Assembly: GCF_000340215.1 (NCBI RefSeq)
Contig: NW_006921537.1
Coordinates: 496,001-560,000, forward strand
Reading direction: 5' to 3'
DNA: 64,000 bases
Source: Pseudocercospora fijiensis CIRAD86
Lineage: Eukaryota > Ascomycota > Dothideomycetes > Mycosphaerellales > Mycosphaerellaceae
Shown here in pieces: positions 43,832 to 54,247 of the stretch. The notes under the pieces were generated by a model. That model did no database searches. It worked only from the letters and a program-made list of their open reading frames with translations, and was not told where the DNA came from. A program made the position numbers and the translations under genes. Positions within the stretch are counted from its first letter, which is position 1; every line of letters starts with the position of its first letter.

Positions 43832-44968
43832 TCAAAACACCTTATTCATAGCCTGATGCGCCAACTCCACCCCCAAAAACGTCGCAGCATTAGCCGGAAC
43901 GGCCCTCGCCATCGCGGGTCCCAAACCCGGAAAAAACGCCCTCACACCCCCATTCCGATAAAGATTCCCCACACACTGCGCAATGCTCTCTTTCGTCTCC
44001 GCAGACTGTAATCTCGACTTCACCGTATCAACCGGGAACACAGCCGTCCACATCGCCACACCCGCCGCACCCCCGGCCGCCATGACCGCCGTCAAAGACA
44101 ACTGTCCCGGCTTGCCCGTCACAGGATCTTTCGGCGTCAAATTCCGTTTCAGAATTTCATACGTCGCGAAATAAGCCGCGGAGCCGGGACCGTCGCGTGC
44201 TAATGTCATGAATGAACCGCGGTATACGGATTTGATCCCTCCGGTTTGGTAGAGTTGACGGACGACGTCCATGCCGCCGGAGTATTTTGGCTTTTCCCCC
44301 GGCGCGAGGGCTTTTTGGCCTTGGATTTGGAGGATGATCTTGACGCGTTCGAAGGGCGCGGTTATGGCTGTCATGGGGATGGCGGAGAAGAACCCGGCGA
44401 AACAGACTTGCGGGACGGTGTATTGGTTGTTTTCGACGACGGAGAAGGTGTTGACGAGTTGTTTTCCGACGCCGTAGGCCCAGAAGTTTACGGCGACTAG
44501 ATGAGACACAGTACTTGTTAGAGAGTTCTTTTTTTTTGAGGAGATGGAGGGTGTGAGTGACTTACACATAGGCGTCACACCAACCAGCGGCGCAGAGACA
44601 CCGGCATATAGCCCTCTCACCGGTCCTTCTCGTGCAATCGTCTTCCTCACCACATCCATAGCTCCCGTATAAACGCCTTTCTCCGCGGTCTGTAATCGCA
44701 CTTTTACCAGATCGAAGGGATGTCCTACTACCACCGCACATACGCCTCCGACTCCTCCTGCTACGAAGTCGCGTAAGCTCTGGAAAGACTTCTTTGCCGT
44801 CTCTTCTGCCACGTCCTTGAGCTCTGCTGTTGATGTGGGGACTTTTTGCTTGACATCTTGGAGCGTTTGGTGTGCTTGGTTTTTGAGTTCGTTTGTTGAG
44901 GGAATTTGCTGTTTTAGGGGTTCTGTGTTGCCTTTTGCTGCTTCTTTGAGGGTTTCTGAGGTGGGCAT
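43832..44968 (-). CDS. CRC1: Mitochondrial carnitine/acylcarnitine carrier
   Basis: The gene has one intron at 44497-44565 (GTAAGT donor, CTCATCTAG end); the spliced product is 355 residues. Three mitochondrial carrier repeats are clear, with PFDLVKVRLQ, PFERVKIILQ and PVDTVKSRLQ signatures. The QIQGQ after repeat 2 and the general sequence fit the carnitine/acylcarnitine carrier (yeast CRC1, Aspergillus acuH). These carriers exchange acylcarnitine for carnitine across the inner membrane and are needed for fatty-acid and acetate use. An N-terminal extension of about 60 residues, polar and helical, precedes repeat 1. The 69-bp intron contains no stop in frame, so an unspliced message would add 23 residues. 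It is divergent from the P450 gene. Confidence 0.9.
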   Translation of the reverse strand: MPTSETLKEAAKGNTEPLKQQIPSTNELKNQAHQTLQDVKQKVPTSTAELKDVAEETAKKSFQSLRDFVAGGVGGVCAVVVGHPFDLVKVRLQTAEKGVYTGAMDVVRKTIAREGPVRGLYAGVSAPLVGVTPMCKSLTPSISSKKKNSLTSTVSHLVAVNFWAYGVGKQLVNTFSVVENNQYTVPQVCFAGFFSAIPMTAITAPFERVKIILQIQGQKALAPGEKPKYSGGMDVVRQLYQTGGIKSVYRGSFMTLARDGPGSAAYFATYEILKRNLTPKDPVTGKPGQLSLTAVMAAGGAAGVAMWTAVFPVDTVKSRLQSAETKESIAQCVGNLYRNGGVRAFFPGLGPAMARAVPANAATFLGVELAHQAMNKVF

Positions 44969-45569
44969 GCTGGGCTGGACCAGCTAGGACTATGGACCGG
45001 ACGTGTCGTGGCCTGGATCGCAGTTCGTGAAAGTCGGCTGGATGGGAGTGTGTCTCGTTCTGTGGAGGGGTTGGTGGTGAGTGAAGCGGAAATAGTGAGC
45101 CTGGTCAATCACATGTGGAAGTGAGAGTGTTCCTGTTTTATATGTATAGCAGATTCTAGCAGCGGAATATTGCATTGCATTGCATTGGCAACAGCTCTCA
45201 CTCCCACTCGACCTCGGCTCAACAGAGTTCGCGGATGTGCGGTCCGGTCCGCCTCTTCTCCAGATCCCGATCAAAACTCGGGCGAGACATCTCCGGAAGC
45301 GACTTCATTCACGGTTCACCAATACAATTCAATATCGACTTACACGGGACAAAACAATCAGCCCTGCTTCGGCGTCTTGTGCTCAACGAGGGTGAGGATG
45401 TTTGGCTCTGGCCAAGCAGAGGAGGATGCGAGCATGGGTGGCACGACATACGTCCGCAGTAATGCGTGGTCAGCACGCATGAGCTGAGATATTCCCCTCA
45501 CCCTGTAACACACAGGTCCAGCCGTCGAGTATTGAAAATACCACATCTGCGGTAGACGTCAGTCACGAC
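44969..45569. promoter_or_regulatory. Shared intergenic region of carrier and P450
   Basis: 600 bp between divergent start codons, so it contains both promoters. A TGCAT triplet repeat lies at about 45,172-45,186. Short frames here have no family features. No specific factor site is claimed. Confidence 0.5.
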
Positions 45570-47165
45570 ATGTTGCCTCTCCTCCTCTCGGGCCTGCTTG
45601 TGGCCTTTGTGCTAAACATCATCTGCAAAAGGGCAAGCCTCGCAAGCAGGCGCAAGTTCTTCGAACAGAAACATGCATGTCAACCTCCAAAACACTACCT
45701 CGCCACACCATGGTGGGACCAGTATGGACTGAACCTCATGCGAAGCATGCTGGCTGCCGCCAAAAAGAGCCAGATTCTCGAATATGTCCACCTGCTGACC
45801 CAAATCCATGATCCTGAGAAACGGGGATTCGGGAACTTCGTCGCCGTCTCAAGATTTGGAACGAGAAAGACTGTCATCTCAAGCGACCCCGAGAACGTGA
45901 AGAGTGTGCTGACCCGCGCTGATGACTTTTTGGTGGAGCCGTCGAGATTGGCGGCATTTGAAGGCCTGCTAGGCAAGGGCATCTTCACATCAGATGGCGC
46001 TTTCTGGCAGCATTCGCGAGCTATGCTCAAGCCGCAGTTCGATAAGAGCCAAATCACGGAATTGGACCAGTTCGAACGACACATCTCCAAACTTCTGGCT
46101 CTGATTCCTGATGATGGAAGTACAATTGATCTGCAACCACTTTTCCATCGCCTCACTATGGACACCTCCACGGAATTTCTGACTGGCACCAGCGCTAACT
46201 CACTTGATGCAGACGAGGAAGCCTCTCAAGAGGCAAGGGACTTCGTCACAGCATTCGATCTGGCCATGGAGGCAGGGACCTTACACGCGCGGCTTGGAAA
46301 GCTCTACAACCTCTTCCCTCATCCCGCTGCTCGCCGCGCCAACGCCACATCACGAGCCTACATCCAGAAGTGGGTTGACCGTGCTTTGAAGAATCAAGCC
46401 GAGCGGGCAGAGAAAGCGAAGAAAGGCGAGCAGTATGTCTTCATCGACGAACTGGTCAAGCATGACGAAGTCGATCGCACCAGAGCCCTGAACGAGACCA
46501 TGAATATCCTGCTAGCTGGACGAGACACAACCGCGACTTTGCTAACACACTTGTTCTTCAACCTTGCCAGAGAACCTGAAGTGTGGAGCAAATTGCTCGC
46601 CGAGATTGACGAGCTTAACGGTGAACTTCCATCCTACGAGAAGCTGAGAGATATGAAGTACCTCAGATACTGCACACAAGAAAGTAAGTCACACACACCC
46701 GCAAACCTCCTCTCAACAACCAAACCCTAACACCCCCCAGCCCTCCGCCTCCACCCCCCAGTCCCCATGCTCTCCAAAGCCGCCTCTCGCGACACAACCA
46801 TCCCGCACGGCGGCGGCCCAGACGGCCTCCAACCCCTGTTCCTCGCCCAAGGCGACAATTTCTTCTACTCCACCTACGCCCTCCAACGAAGCGAAGCCAT
46901 CTACGGCAAAGACGCAAACATCTTCCGACCGGAACGTTGGAGCGATGCGAATTTGCGCCCGTTCTGGGCATATATACCTTTCGGCGGCGGCCAGAGAGTG
47001 TGTTTGGGACAGCAGTATGCGCTTGCGGAGACGTATTATGTGACTGTGAGGATGATGCAGACGTTTCGGAAAATCGAGGATCGGGATGGGGGAGTGTGGG
47101 TTGAGAAGGTTGCGGCTACGTTGGGGAGTGGGAATGGGTGTTTGGTGGGGTTGTTGAGGGAGTGA
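45570..47165 (+). CDS. Cytochrome P450, CYP52-like fatty acid/alkane hydroxylase
   Basis: Two exons, 45570-46683 and 46741-47165, with a 57-bp intron (GTAAGT donor, CTAAC branch, CCCCAG acceptor); product 512 residues. It has an N-terminal membrane anchor (LPLLLSGLLVAFVLNIICKR), an I-helix AGRDTT at about 315-320, an ETLR (ExxR) motif formed across the splice junction at about 370-373, and a heme loop FGGGQRVCLG at about 452-461 with Cys near 459. The AGRDTT plus FGGGQRVCLGQQYAL combination is typical of the CYP52 clan, ER enzymes that hydroxylate alkanes or the omega end of fatty acids. Its exact substrate cannot be told from sequence. Placement beside the carnitine carrier fits lipid metabolism. 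Confidence 0.9.
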
Positions 47166-47477
47166 AACAGAAGTATTTGTATTACTCTTTACGCCGTGAG
47201 CCAACCACTGCTTTGCTTGGAAAGCACACACACTCTCTCTCTCTTTCCATCATATCAACCCTCAGCTGGAGTCGGAGGGAGACCCAACAGCTCAGCTTCC
47301 TCTGAGTCAAGTGAGACAACCGGCTCATAGAATCATGCCTTGACATCCGCATACCTGTCAGACGGTCAGACTTCAGATCTCACATCCCCATTCACCCTAT
47401 GAGATCGACCGCCTGGATCCGGAATTGGAAAACATCAATAATAGATCAGGGTATCTCATCATAACACAAACCTTACA
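47166..47477. other. Convergent 3' region of P450 and REV1
   Basis: About 310 bp between two stop codons, with a CT microsatellite near 47,231-47,245. No gene seen. Confidence 0.4.
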
Positions 47478-50400
47478 TCAAAACACCAACCTCCCAACCC
47501 CGCGCTCCCTCGCAGCATCCTGAACTCCCATCTCCGTCTTCCCCAACGCCTCTCTCCAAGCATCAATGACATCCTGCGAAAAATCCTCCGCCTCGTCAAT
47601 CACCCAACCCAACCACTTCACCACCGAAACAGCCTTATCCAAATTTTTCTCATCAATAACCACAGCTTTCAAATACTTGATCAGAGCATCCACGTCATCA
47701 TCATAAGGTCCCTCATCATTGAATTCTCGAATCCAAGCAGAGACTGCGTTTCGGAGTTCGGGTAATGTGCTCAGCTTTCGGCTGGTGAAGATGGGTTTGT
47801 CTGGTTTGGGGGGGAGGGTGAAGACTCTTCTGAAAGGAGTGGTGTCTTTTTGTTTAAGTTTCTTTCGGCGGTGCATGGACATGTCGATGCCTCCGGTGCG
47901 CTGGAGACGAGCTTGTCGCTGTTGTGCCAAGACTTCAGCACGCAGTTCTTCTGGTAGGGCGGCCAGGACTTCGGGGTCGAGTTCTTCGTCTACGCCGCCA
48001 GCAGCAGCACCAGCAGGTTTGAAAATGAAGTTTGACTGCGTTAATGTGTTATCGCTGTGCTGCAGGTTACGAAGCTTTCTTGATATCCCGCCACCTCTGG
48101 GTCTTCCACGACCACGTTTGACGGGAGGAGGGGGTGGCAGGATGCGTTTGGTCCGCGGTGATTGTGGTAGAAGAGGTTGCTCAACTCGTTTCGACACGGC
48201 TTGTGGTTGCTTATAGAAGCCAAGCACTTCATTGCGAACATCTTCTGGCAGAGCTTCGAGTATACTGGGATCGATCTGAGATTGTGGTGGCAGAGCTACG
48301 GCCGGTGACTGGGCTCGGGACGAATGGTTTGACTCGCGATGTTCAGCTACGTTTGGAGGCAGCGTTGGCTCTTCGGGCCTGGACTCCTCGTCCATGGATT
48401 GGATAGCAGCTGACGGCTTTGCTTGCCTAGCCAGCTTTGCTCTGATGTCTTCCGGCAGCTCTGCCAGTACACTTGGGTCTACTTGGGTTGGCAGCACAAA
48501 CTGTGTGCCAAGGGTATTCAGCGGCTTCTTCGACGGTGTGCCGGGCTGCTCGACAGGTCTGAATGCTGCAGTCGGTTTGTTGGCTTCTGCGATTGCTGGC
48601 TTTTGAGGTGTGGTTGGATCATCTCGGATCGGGTCCTCGGTAGACATGGCGCGCTCGACGAGAGCCTTGGGTTTGGAAGGACCGGCGTTGAACTGCAGCC
48701 GCCTTTGACTGCTCTCATCGCCGCCTCCAGGCCCTGCTTTTATGGGTTCGAGCTTTTGCATTTGGATGCCAATGCCGCGCAGCTCGCCTGGCGAGATGCA
48801 AAAGGACTTCATCATTGCGGTGGTTTCTTTTGTTAGGACTGCGTGATCATTGGTGGCGATTCCAAGCTGCATGCTCTTGTTGAAGACATCACACTTGCCG
48901 TGACCTAGATGCTTGGGAGGATCAAGGGGCGCATCTGCTGCACGCTTCATGGCCTTCATGGTCAACTGCTTCCCTTTGACCCGTTCCTTCAACAGACGCT
49001 TGCTCAGCTCGCCGGACAGACCGTGCATAAACTCGTCCACTTGCTCCTGACTTTCGAATCGCACGCCCCAGTTGACTTCGGCAGAGACAGACTTTCGGAT
49101 GACTTGATCGCCAACTTCAGTCTTGTCGATCCCGCGTGCGTACTCCCACAGCTTCTCGCCCGTCTTTGGTCCGAGCGTGTTGACCAGCCGCTCTTTTGAC
49201 GTATCGCGAATGTCCTTGACAAGCTTGATGCCAATCTCTTCAAGCTTGCCACCGATACTGTATGCTACTCCTGGCAATTTGGTGACCTCAAGAGCACCCA
49301 TGAAGTCAAGCACTTCCTCGGGTCGGAGCTGATATTGACCAGCTGGTTTTGCTTTTCGAAGCGCACACTTGGCCTGTAAGATATTGCCACCGATACCGAC
49401 AGATACATTACATCCTGTCTTGGCAAGGACTTCCTCTCGCATGTCCTGGGCGACCGCATCCGCCTTCTTCTGCTCGCGATAAACAGCACCTTCATCTCGC
49501 TGAACGCCGTTCGAGCCACTTTCAGCAATGCAGATGGCGCTGATATCTACCAATGCCTCGTCGATGCTCACACTTTGCACAATACCGCCTGTGGCCATAA
49601 TCACGTCGTAGAATTGCCGACTGGCCTCTTCGTAGCCAGGGAAGTCGTATGGCAACACCTTCAGCTCGGGACAAAGCTCCTGCGCTCGACGCATCCACAT
49701 GCCATTACTGACACCAAATTTGCGAGCAGGGTAGTTGCAGCTGGCAATTTCTGATCCTGATCCGCCTCCGTGAGCGACCACTGCCGGCTTGTCCTTGTAC
49801 TGTGGAAATTTCTTGAGCGATACCGCAGCGAAGAAGCTGTCAAAATCTACGTGCATGACATATCTTCTTTGGCCTGGCAACTTCTTCTGCCCAGCTTTCT
49901 GTGTGGAAGTCCTCTCTGCCGCCAAGGCCTGTAGCTGTGACTTGAGATCTGCTTTCCATGTTGATAAATGATGCAGACGAGATTCGCGATAATATTGCTC
50001 AAGAAAGTCAGGATGCACTACCGTTGACTTGCGAATTTTCGGGTCTGACAGGATGAGTGCGTTATGCTCCTCGGCTGTCATTTGTGCCAGCTTCGAGGGA
50101 GACACCGTCTTCCAGACATCAGACTGCGCTACGACTGCATGAGAGACATCTGGTTCCTGTGAAGCTTCTCTAGCACGAAGGACTGACGGCTTTTGAGCTG
50201 ACTGTACAGATTCCTGGGGAATGTCGTCTCGAACTTGATCGGGCAGAGGCAAATCTGGATCGGTGGCTATGGCAGCACTGTCACTTGTTTCGACGGGTTC
50301 GACCGGTTGGTCCTTGACTGGAGCAGGAGGACTGCTCGGTGGCGGAGTCTGAGGTGCAGCAACCTCAGGCCGTTGAAGCGTGGTCCCCTCGACGGGCAAC

Positions 50401-51119
50401 TCGCCAGCTTCGTACAATGCATTCTCCACGGAGCTCGGCAGATCATATTCGTCGTCTTCGATGTCCTCGATGTCTGGGGTCACGGTCTGCGTAAGCTTTG
50501 GAGGCTTCCTGGGAGGAAGCTGTGACGAAGAGGGCTGCTGCGAGCGAAATTGAGATGTATACCAGCTGGCATCAGTCTGCTCTCGATAGCCTGCCTGCTT
50601 CTTGCTGGCCTGGCTGACGACCTGGCCATTGTCAAATCCGATGACCTTTTGACCGACACCTTCGTCCACCACACGATAAGCATCCCATGGCAGCAATCTT
50701 CCAGCCTTGATGGAGTCCACGATCCAGGCAGGTTTGACGATTCTGTACCTTCGAAACTCTTCCTTCTTCTTGGGCGTCAGATTACTAGCAATGATGTGGG
50801 TAACCATGGTCTTGCCATCCAGATACTGAACAAAGCCGCCGCCGTGCTGCACGACCATGGTATGCAGATCATTGAGACTGGGCTGGGTGTAGCCATTCAC
50901 ATGGCAGACTAAGCCACGGAAGATCTGGGGCTTGTCGGCGCTCTGAGAGCGCAGCTCAGCATCCAAGTTCTGCAACTTGATCTTCTTGCGGCGGAAGTAG
51001 TCCGAGAAGCCGCCAAACTTGGACGGCTCATACTCCTCGCGCGTCTCATCGCCGGTGAACTGGTGGTTTTCGATGCTCTTCCTGACGCTGGCCGACTTCT
51101 TCTCCAGTCTCGAGCCCAT
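47478..51119 (-). CDS. REV1: DNA repair protein REV1 (translesion deoxycytidyl transferase)
   Basis: Intronless, 1213 residues. In order: a BRCT domain at about 62-155 (IFRGLVCHVNGY, VTHIIASNL, IVKPAWIVDSI), a Y-family polymerase with HVDFDSFFAAVSL at about 421 and SVSIDEALVDIS at about 515 carrying catalytic carboxylates, and finger, little-finger and HhH-like segments. Then come three LPE-type ubiquitin-binding motifs (LAELPEDIRAKL, LEALPEDVRNEV, LAALPEELRAEV) and a C-terminal domain of about 120 residues that in this family binds other polymerases. REV1 inserts dCMP opposite lesions and scaffolds Pol zeta in the nucleus. Yeast REV1 is shorter. All key motifs are intact. The start at 51119 gives a normal N-terminus before the BRCT domain. 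Confidence 0.95.
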   Translation of the reverse strand: MGSRLEKKSASVRKSIENHQFTGDETREEYEPSKFGGFSDYFRRKKIKLQNLDAELRSQSADKPQIFRGLVCHVNGYTQPSLNDLHTMVVQHGGGFVQYLDGKTMVTHIIASNLTPKKKEEFRRYRIVKPAWIVDSIKAGRLLPWDAYRVVDEGVGQKVIGFDNGQVVSQASKKQAGYREQTDASWYTSQFRSQQPSSSQLPPRKPPKLTQTVTPDIEDIEDDEYDLPSSVENALYEAGELPVEGTTLQRPEVAAPQTPPPSSPPAPVKDQPVEPVETSDSAAIATDPDLPLPDQVRDDIPQESVQSAQKPSVLRAREASQEPDVSHAVVAQSDVWKTVSPSKLAQMTAEEHNALILSDPKIRKSTVVHPDFLEQYYRESRLHHLSTWKADLKSQLQALAAERTSTQKAGQKKLPGQRRYVMHVDFDSFFAAVSLKKFPQYKDKPAVVAHGGGSGSEIASCNYPARKFGVSNGMWMRRAQELCPELKVLPYDFPGYEEASRQFYDVIMATGGIVQSVSIDEALVDISAICIAESGSNGVQRDEGAVYREQKKADAVAQDMREEVLAKTGCNVSVGIGGNILQAKCALRKAKPAGQYQLRPEEVLDFMGALEVTKLPGVAYSIGGKLEEIGIKLVKDIRDTSKERLVNTLGPKTGEKLWEYARGIDKTEVGDQVIRKSVSAEVNWGVRFESQEQVDEFMHGLSGELSKRLLKERVKGKQLTMKAMKRAADAPLDPPKHLGHGKCDVFNKSMQLGIATNDHAVLTKETTAMMKSFCISPGELRGIGIQMQKLEPIKAGPGGGDESSQRRLQFNAGPSKPKALVERAMSTEDPIRDDPTTPQKPAIAEANKPTAAFRPVEQPGTPSKKPLNTLGTQFVLPTQVDPSVLAELPEDIRAKLARQAKPSAAIQSMDEESRPEEPTLPPNVAEHRESNHSSRAQSPAVALPPQSQIDPSILEALPEDVRNEVLGFYKQPQAVSKRVEQPLLPQSPRTKRILPPPPPVKRGRGRPRGGGISRKLRNLQHSDNTLTQSNFIFKPAGAAAGGVDEELDPEVLAALPEELRAEVLAQQRQARLQRTGGIDMSMHRRKKLKQKDTTPFRRVFTLPPKPDKPIFTSRKLSTLPELRNAVSAWIREFNDEGPYDDDVDALIKYLKAVVIDEKNLDKAVSVVKWLGWVIDEAEDFSQDVIDAWREALGKTEMGVQDAARERGVGRLVF

Positions 51120-51522
51120 ATTCGCGTAGACGGCACATTATGGGCATTTGCTAGTCTGGCATGTGCGTGACGGTCGGCGTTGTGATTCCGAAATTGCGCG
51201 TTGCCACAGGTGAATGAGGTGAAGGGGAAGTGAAAGGCGGCGACGCGACGAAGATGACGTGCAGTGGTCAGTCTTAGCCGGGTCGGATATCGAGTCGGAT
51301 ATTCAGTCGGATAGACAAGCTGAATCAGGCTAGCTCGTCCTCCGAAATCTTGGCGTCGGCGTCGAGCTTTCGCAAAAAGTTCTGCCTTTTCCTCTTCCTG
51401 CACTGCCCAACCTCGGCGTCTCCCACCACCTTCAAGCTCGATACACTCGAGCCCAATCTCTCTACAGACCAACGAAGGTCGCACCCAGGAAATACCCAGC
51501 ACATCTTTCACCTTACATCGCC
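51120..51522. promoter_or_regulatory. Divergent promoter region of REV1 and the FKBP gene
   Basis: 403 bp between the two start codons. It contains a direct repeat of ATC/ATTCAGTCGGATA-type units (51,287-51,315, TCGGATAT and AGTCGGATA). It must hold both 5' UTRs and promoters. Confidence 0.55.
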
Positions 51523-53049
51523 ATGTCCGCCATGGTGCCAATGGCCATGTTCGGCGTCGAAGTCCCACCTGGCGACGTCCTCACCGTCGGCAGCCTTGAG
51601 ATCCCGTCCGCTTACCGTATCACCATGGCCGCCATCGATCCATCTGCTGAGCCAGAGGGCGAGGACGGCGCAGTCCCACGTGCGACTCTGAAAATCATTC
51701 GCCAGCCGCTCGGCCAGTACGATTCCGAAGACGATGAGGACGATGACGAGGACTTCGACATTGAACAGATGGAGGCCCTTCTTGGCGGCGGCGACGATTT
51801 CAGCGAGTCTGAAAGCGACGAGGAAGAAGTCAACGGTGGGCCCAGCGACCCAAAGAAGAGCAAGGCCGCCATGAAGGCTGCTGCCCAGAAGGAAATTCAG
51901 AAGCTGCTTGAGGAAGAGAGCGACATGGACGTCGACGATCTGCCAAACGGCGTCAACGGTTTCAAGAAATCCGCAAAGGCTTTGGGTAAAATGCCGGCCA
52001 GCGACGAGGATTCAGAAGAGTACGAGGATTCCGAGGATGACGACTTTGAAGAGTTTGTCATCTGCACTCTCGACCCAGCCAAAGTGAGCCCGTTCAATAA
52101 ATGCTGAAAAACCTCATACTAATCTGCGCAGAACTGGCAACAACCACTCGATCTCACCATCGGCGAACGTGAGAACGTTCTGTTCAAGGTGTCTGGCACC
52201 CACAGCGTCTTCCTTACCGGCAACTATGTTGAGCCTACCCACAGCCATGACGACCCAGGCATGTATGACCCCGACAGTGACGAAGAGGGCGACTACGACC
52301 TCGAGCCAGACAGTGACGAGCTTGACGAGGAGGACGAGGAGGACGAACTTGATGACATGGAGGACCCACGCATCACTGAGGTCGACGACGAGAACTCGGA
52401 AGAAGAGGCACCAAAGCTTGTCGAGGCGAAGAAGGACAAGAAGGGAAAGAACAAGCGCCCAGCCGAGGAGGAGGTTGCCGATGGCTCCACCATCGATGAC
52501 CTGATTGCCAAGGAAGCCCGAAAGGAAGAGAAGCTTTCCAAAAAGCAGCAAAAGAAGCTCAAGAAGAACGACGGATCAGCCACTGCTGCTCCCGAACCTG
52601 AGGCTCCTTCGTCCACCAAGTCGGACAAGAAGGTTCAGTTCGCCAAGGAGCTCGAGCAAGGTCCAACACCCACCAAGGACTCCAAGAAAGAAGCTAAGGC
52701 TGGTGGCATCAAGAAGGTCCAAGGCGTGACCATCGACGACCGAAAGGTCGGTACTGGCCCAGCAGCCAAGTCTGGTGACCGTGTCAGCATGCGCTACATT
52801 GGCAAGCTCGAGAAGGACGGCAAGGTCTTCGACTCCAACAAGACGGGCAAGCCATTTTCCTTCAAGCTCGGCTCGGGCGAAGTCATCAAGGGCTGGGATA
52901 TCGGTATCGCTGGCATGAGCGCCGGTGGTGAGCGAAGAATCACCATCCCAGCCAACCACGGCTACGGTTCCAAGGGTGCACCACCCCAGATCCCAGGCAA
53001 CGCGACTCTTGTCTTCGACGTCAAGCTGCTTGAGATCAACAAGAAGTAA
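51523..53049 (+). CDS. FPR4: FKBP-type prolyl isomerase, nucleolar FPR3/FPR4 type
   Basis: Exons 51523-52083 and 52132-53049 with a 48-bp intron (GTGAGC donor, ACTAAT branch, GCGCAG acceptor); product 492 residues. The N-terminal part (FGVEVPPGD, about 1-190 plus the start of exon 2) resembles the nucleoplasmin-like domain of FKBP39/FPR4. Long acidic tracts follow ([13 protein letters not shown] and several more) and a lysine-rich region. The C-terminal FKBP domain (about 386-492) has [31 protein letters not shown] and [27 protein letters not shown], with the conserved pocket residues. In yeast FPR4 isomerises prolines on histones H3 and H4 and acts in chromatin and rDNA; that role is carried over by family. 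Confidence 0.93.
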
Positions 53050-53724
53050 ACGAGTGGACCGACTCTGTACACCTTACGGCTGCTGTTGCTCTACGCGAGT
53101 TTTCGCATCGGTCAGCCTACTCCCAGACCCAAGTGCTGGAGGGAAGGACGGCTCGGCCTGGACATGCGAGATCTTGATACATTTCCCTTTTTCTTTTCTG
53201 CTTTTAGTGACTGATGATACCCGACTTGCATTGCATGTTCTTTTGCTCGCAGCATTTTGCATGCAGGAATGATGGGTTTCTTCAGATGTTTGTTGGTGGG
53301 TGTGTGTAAAAGTATCGATCGATGTTTGGGAGCAAAGCACGACGGGGAATGGACGGCGTTCTGGAGATATGCTAGTTTGTGGTTATCTGTAGTATGCGAA
53401 TGGACATTGCTTGTTGAAAATGTCTGTTTGGTTTTATACTACTGCGTTGACGAAATTTTTCCAAAATCATAAAAAAAAAAGAAATTGAGAGACATGGTGG
53501 GAGGGACTGCAAAGTGCACACGACGCAAGCCATGCCTGCCCAGAGGCTTCGTTCTTCTCTTTTGACAAGCACAATGCCACAGTTCCTGGTCTGAAATCAT
53601 CACCTAACAAAAAGTACTCTTGAGCCAACCGTATTTGCATTCGCGATCTCTTCGTTCTGGAGTCGGAGTCCGTAACGCAAATGTATGTTGCTCACTCAAT
53701 ATATGTTCGTACTGCCGCTAAAAA

Positions 53725-53760
<36 letters not shown>

Positions 53761-54247
53761 GACGAGAAGTTATGAGGAATTTTCTTGATCACATGTGTTG
53801 TTATAGTGATATGATTCTTTCGGGTTATACATATCGCTAACATGGCTAGTGCAACCGAGGGCTCAGATGAGGTGATCAGGAGGAGGAAAAGGAAAGAAGG
53901 GTATAGATTACGAACGCTGATGTTTAACCTTGATACATGTCTGTGATCTCGTCCTACGAAACTTGCGGAGCGGATGAGAGGAAGAAGAGTCGTGCTGGTG
54001 CTACTGGCTGCAGGTCGAGAGAAAACACCAATTCAATTCCGCACTGACGATTCGAGACTCGAGAAATTTACGAAAAACCCCACCGAACTACAACCAAGCG
54101 AGAGTGCATCCATTCCATTCCATCCTATCTCTCATCACCAACCATATTACCTCCCAAATTCCCAACCCCTTCCAAGTTCCATCCATCCTTGCCTCGCCCT
54201 GCCTCGCCTGTCGCACTCGTCCCATCACCCCGATTTCCCCCCAACTT
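53050..54247. other. Intergenic region with AG microsatellite
   Basis: No gene is supported over about 1.2 kb. A (GA)n tract of about 30 bp lies at 53,727-53,757. A-rich tracts near 53,470 may belong to the 3' region of the FKBP gene. Short frames are shadows or random. Confidence 0.5.

Noticed and set aside
45170..45487. Overlapping plus-strand frames upstream of the P450
   Set aside because: Three frames open over the same bases with no motif; more likely promoter or 5' UTR sequence.
52114..52959. Long minus-strand frames opposite the FKBP gene
   Set aside because: They are Ser/Leu-rich shadows of the acidic and lysine-rich coding strand.
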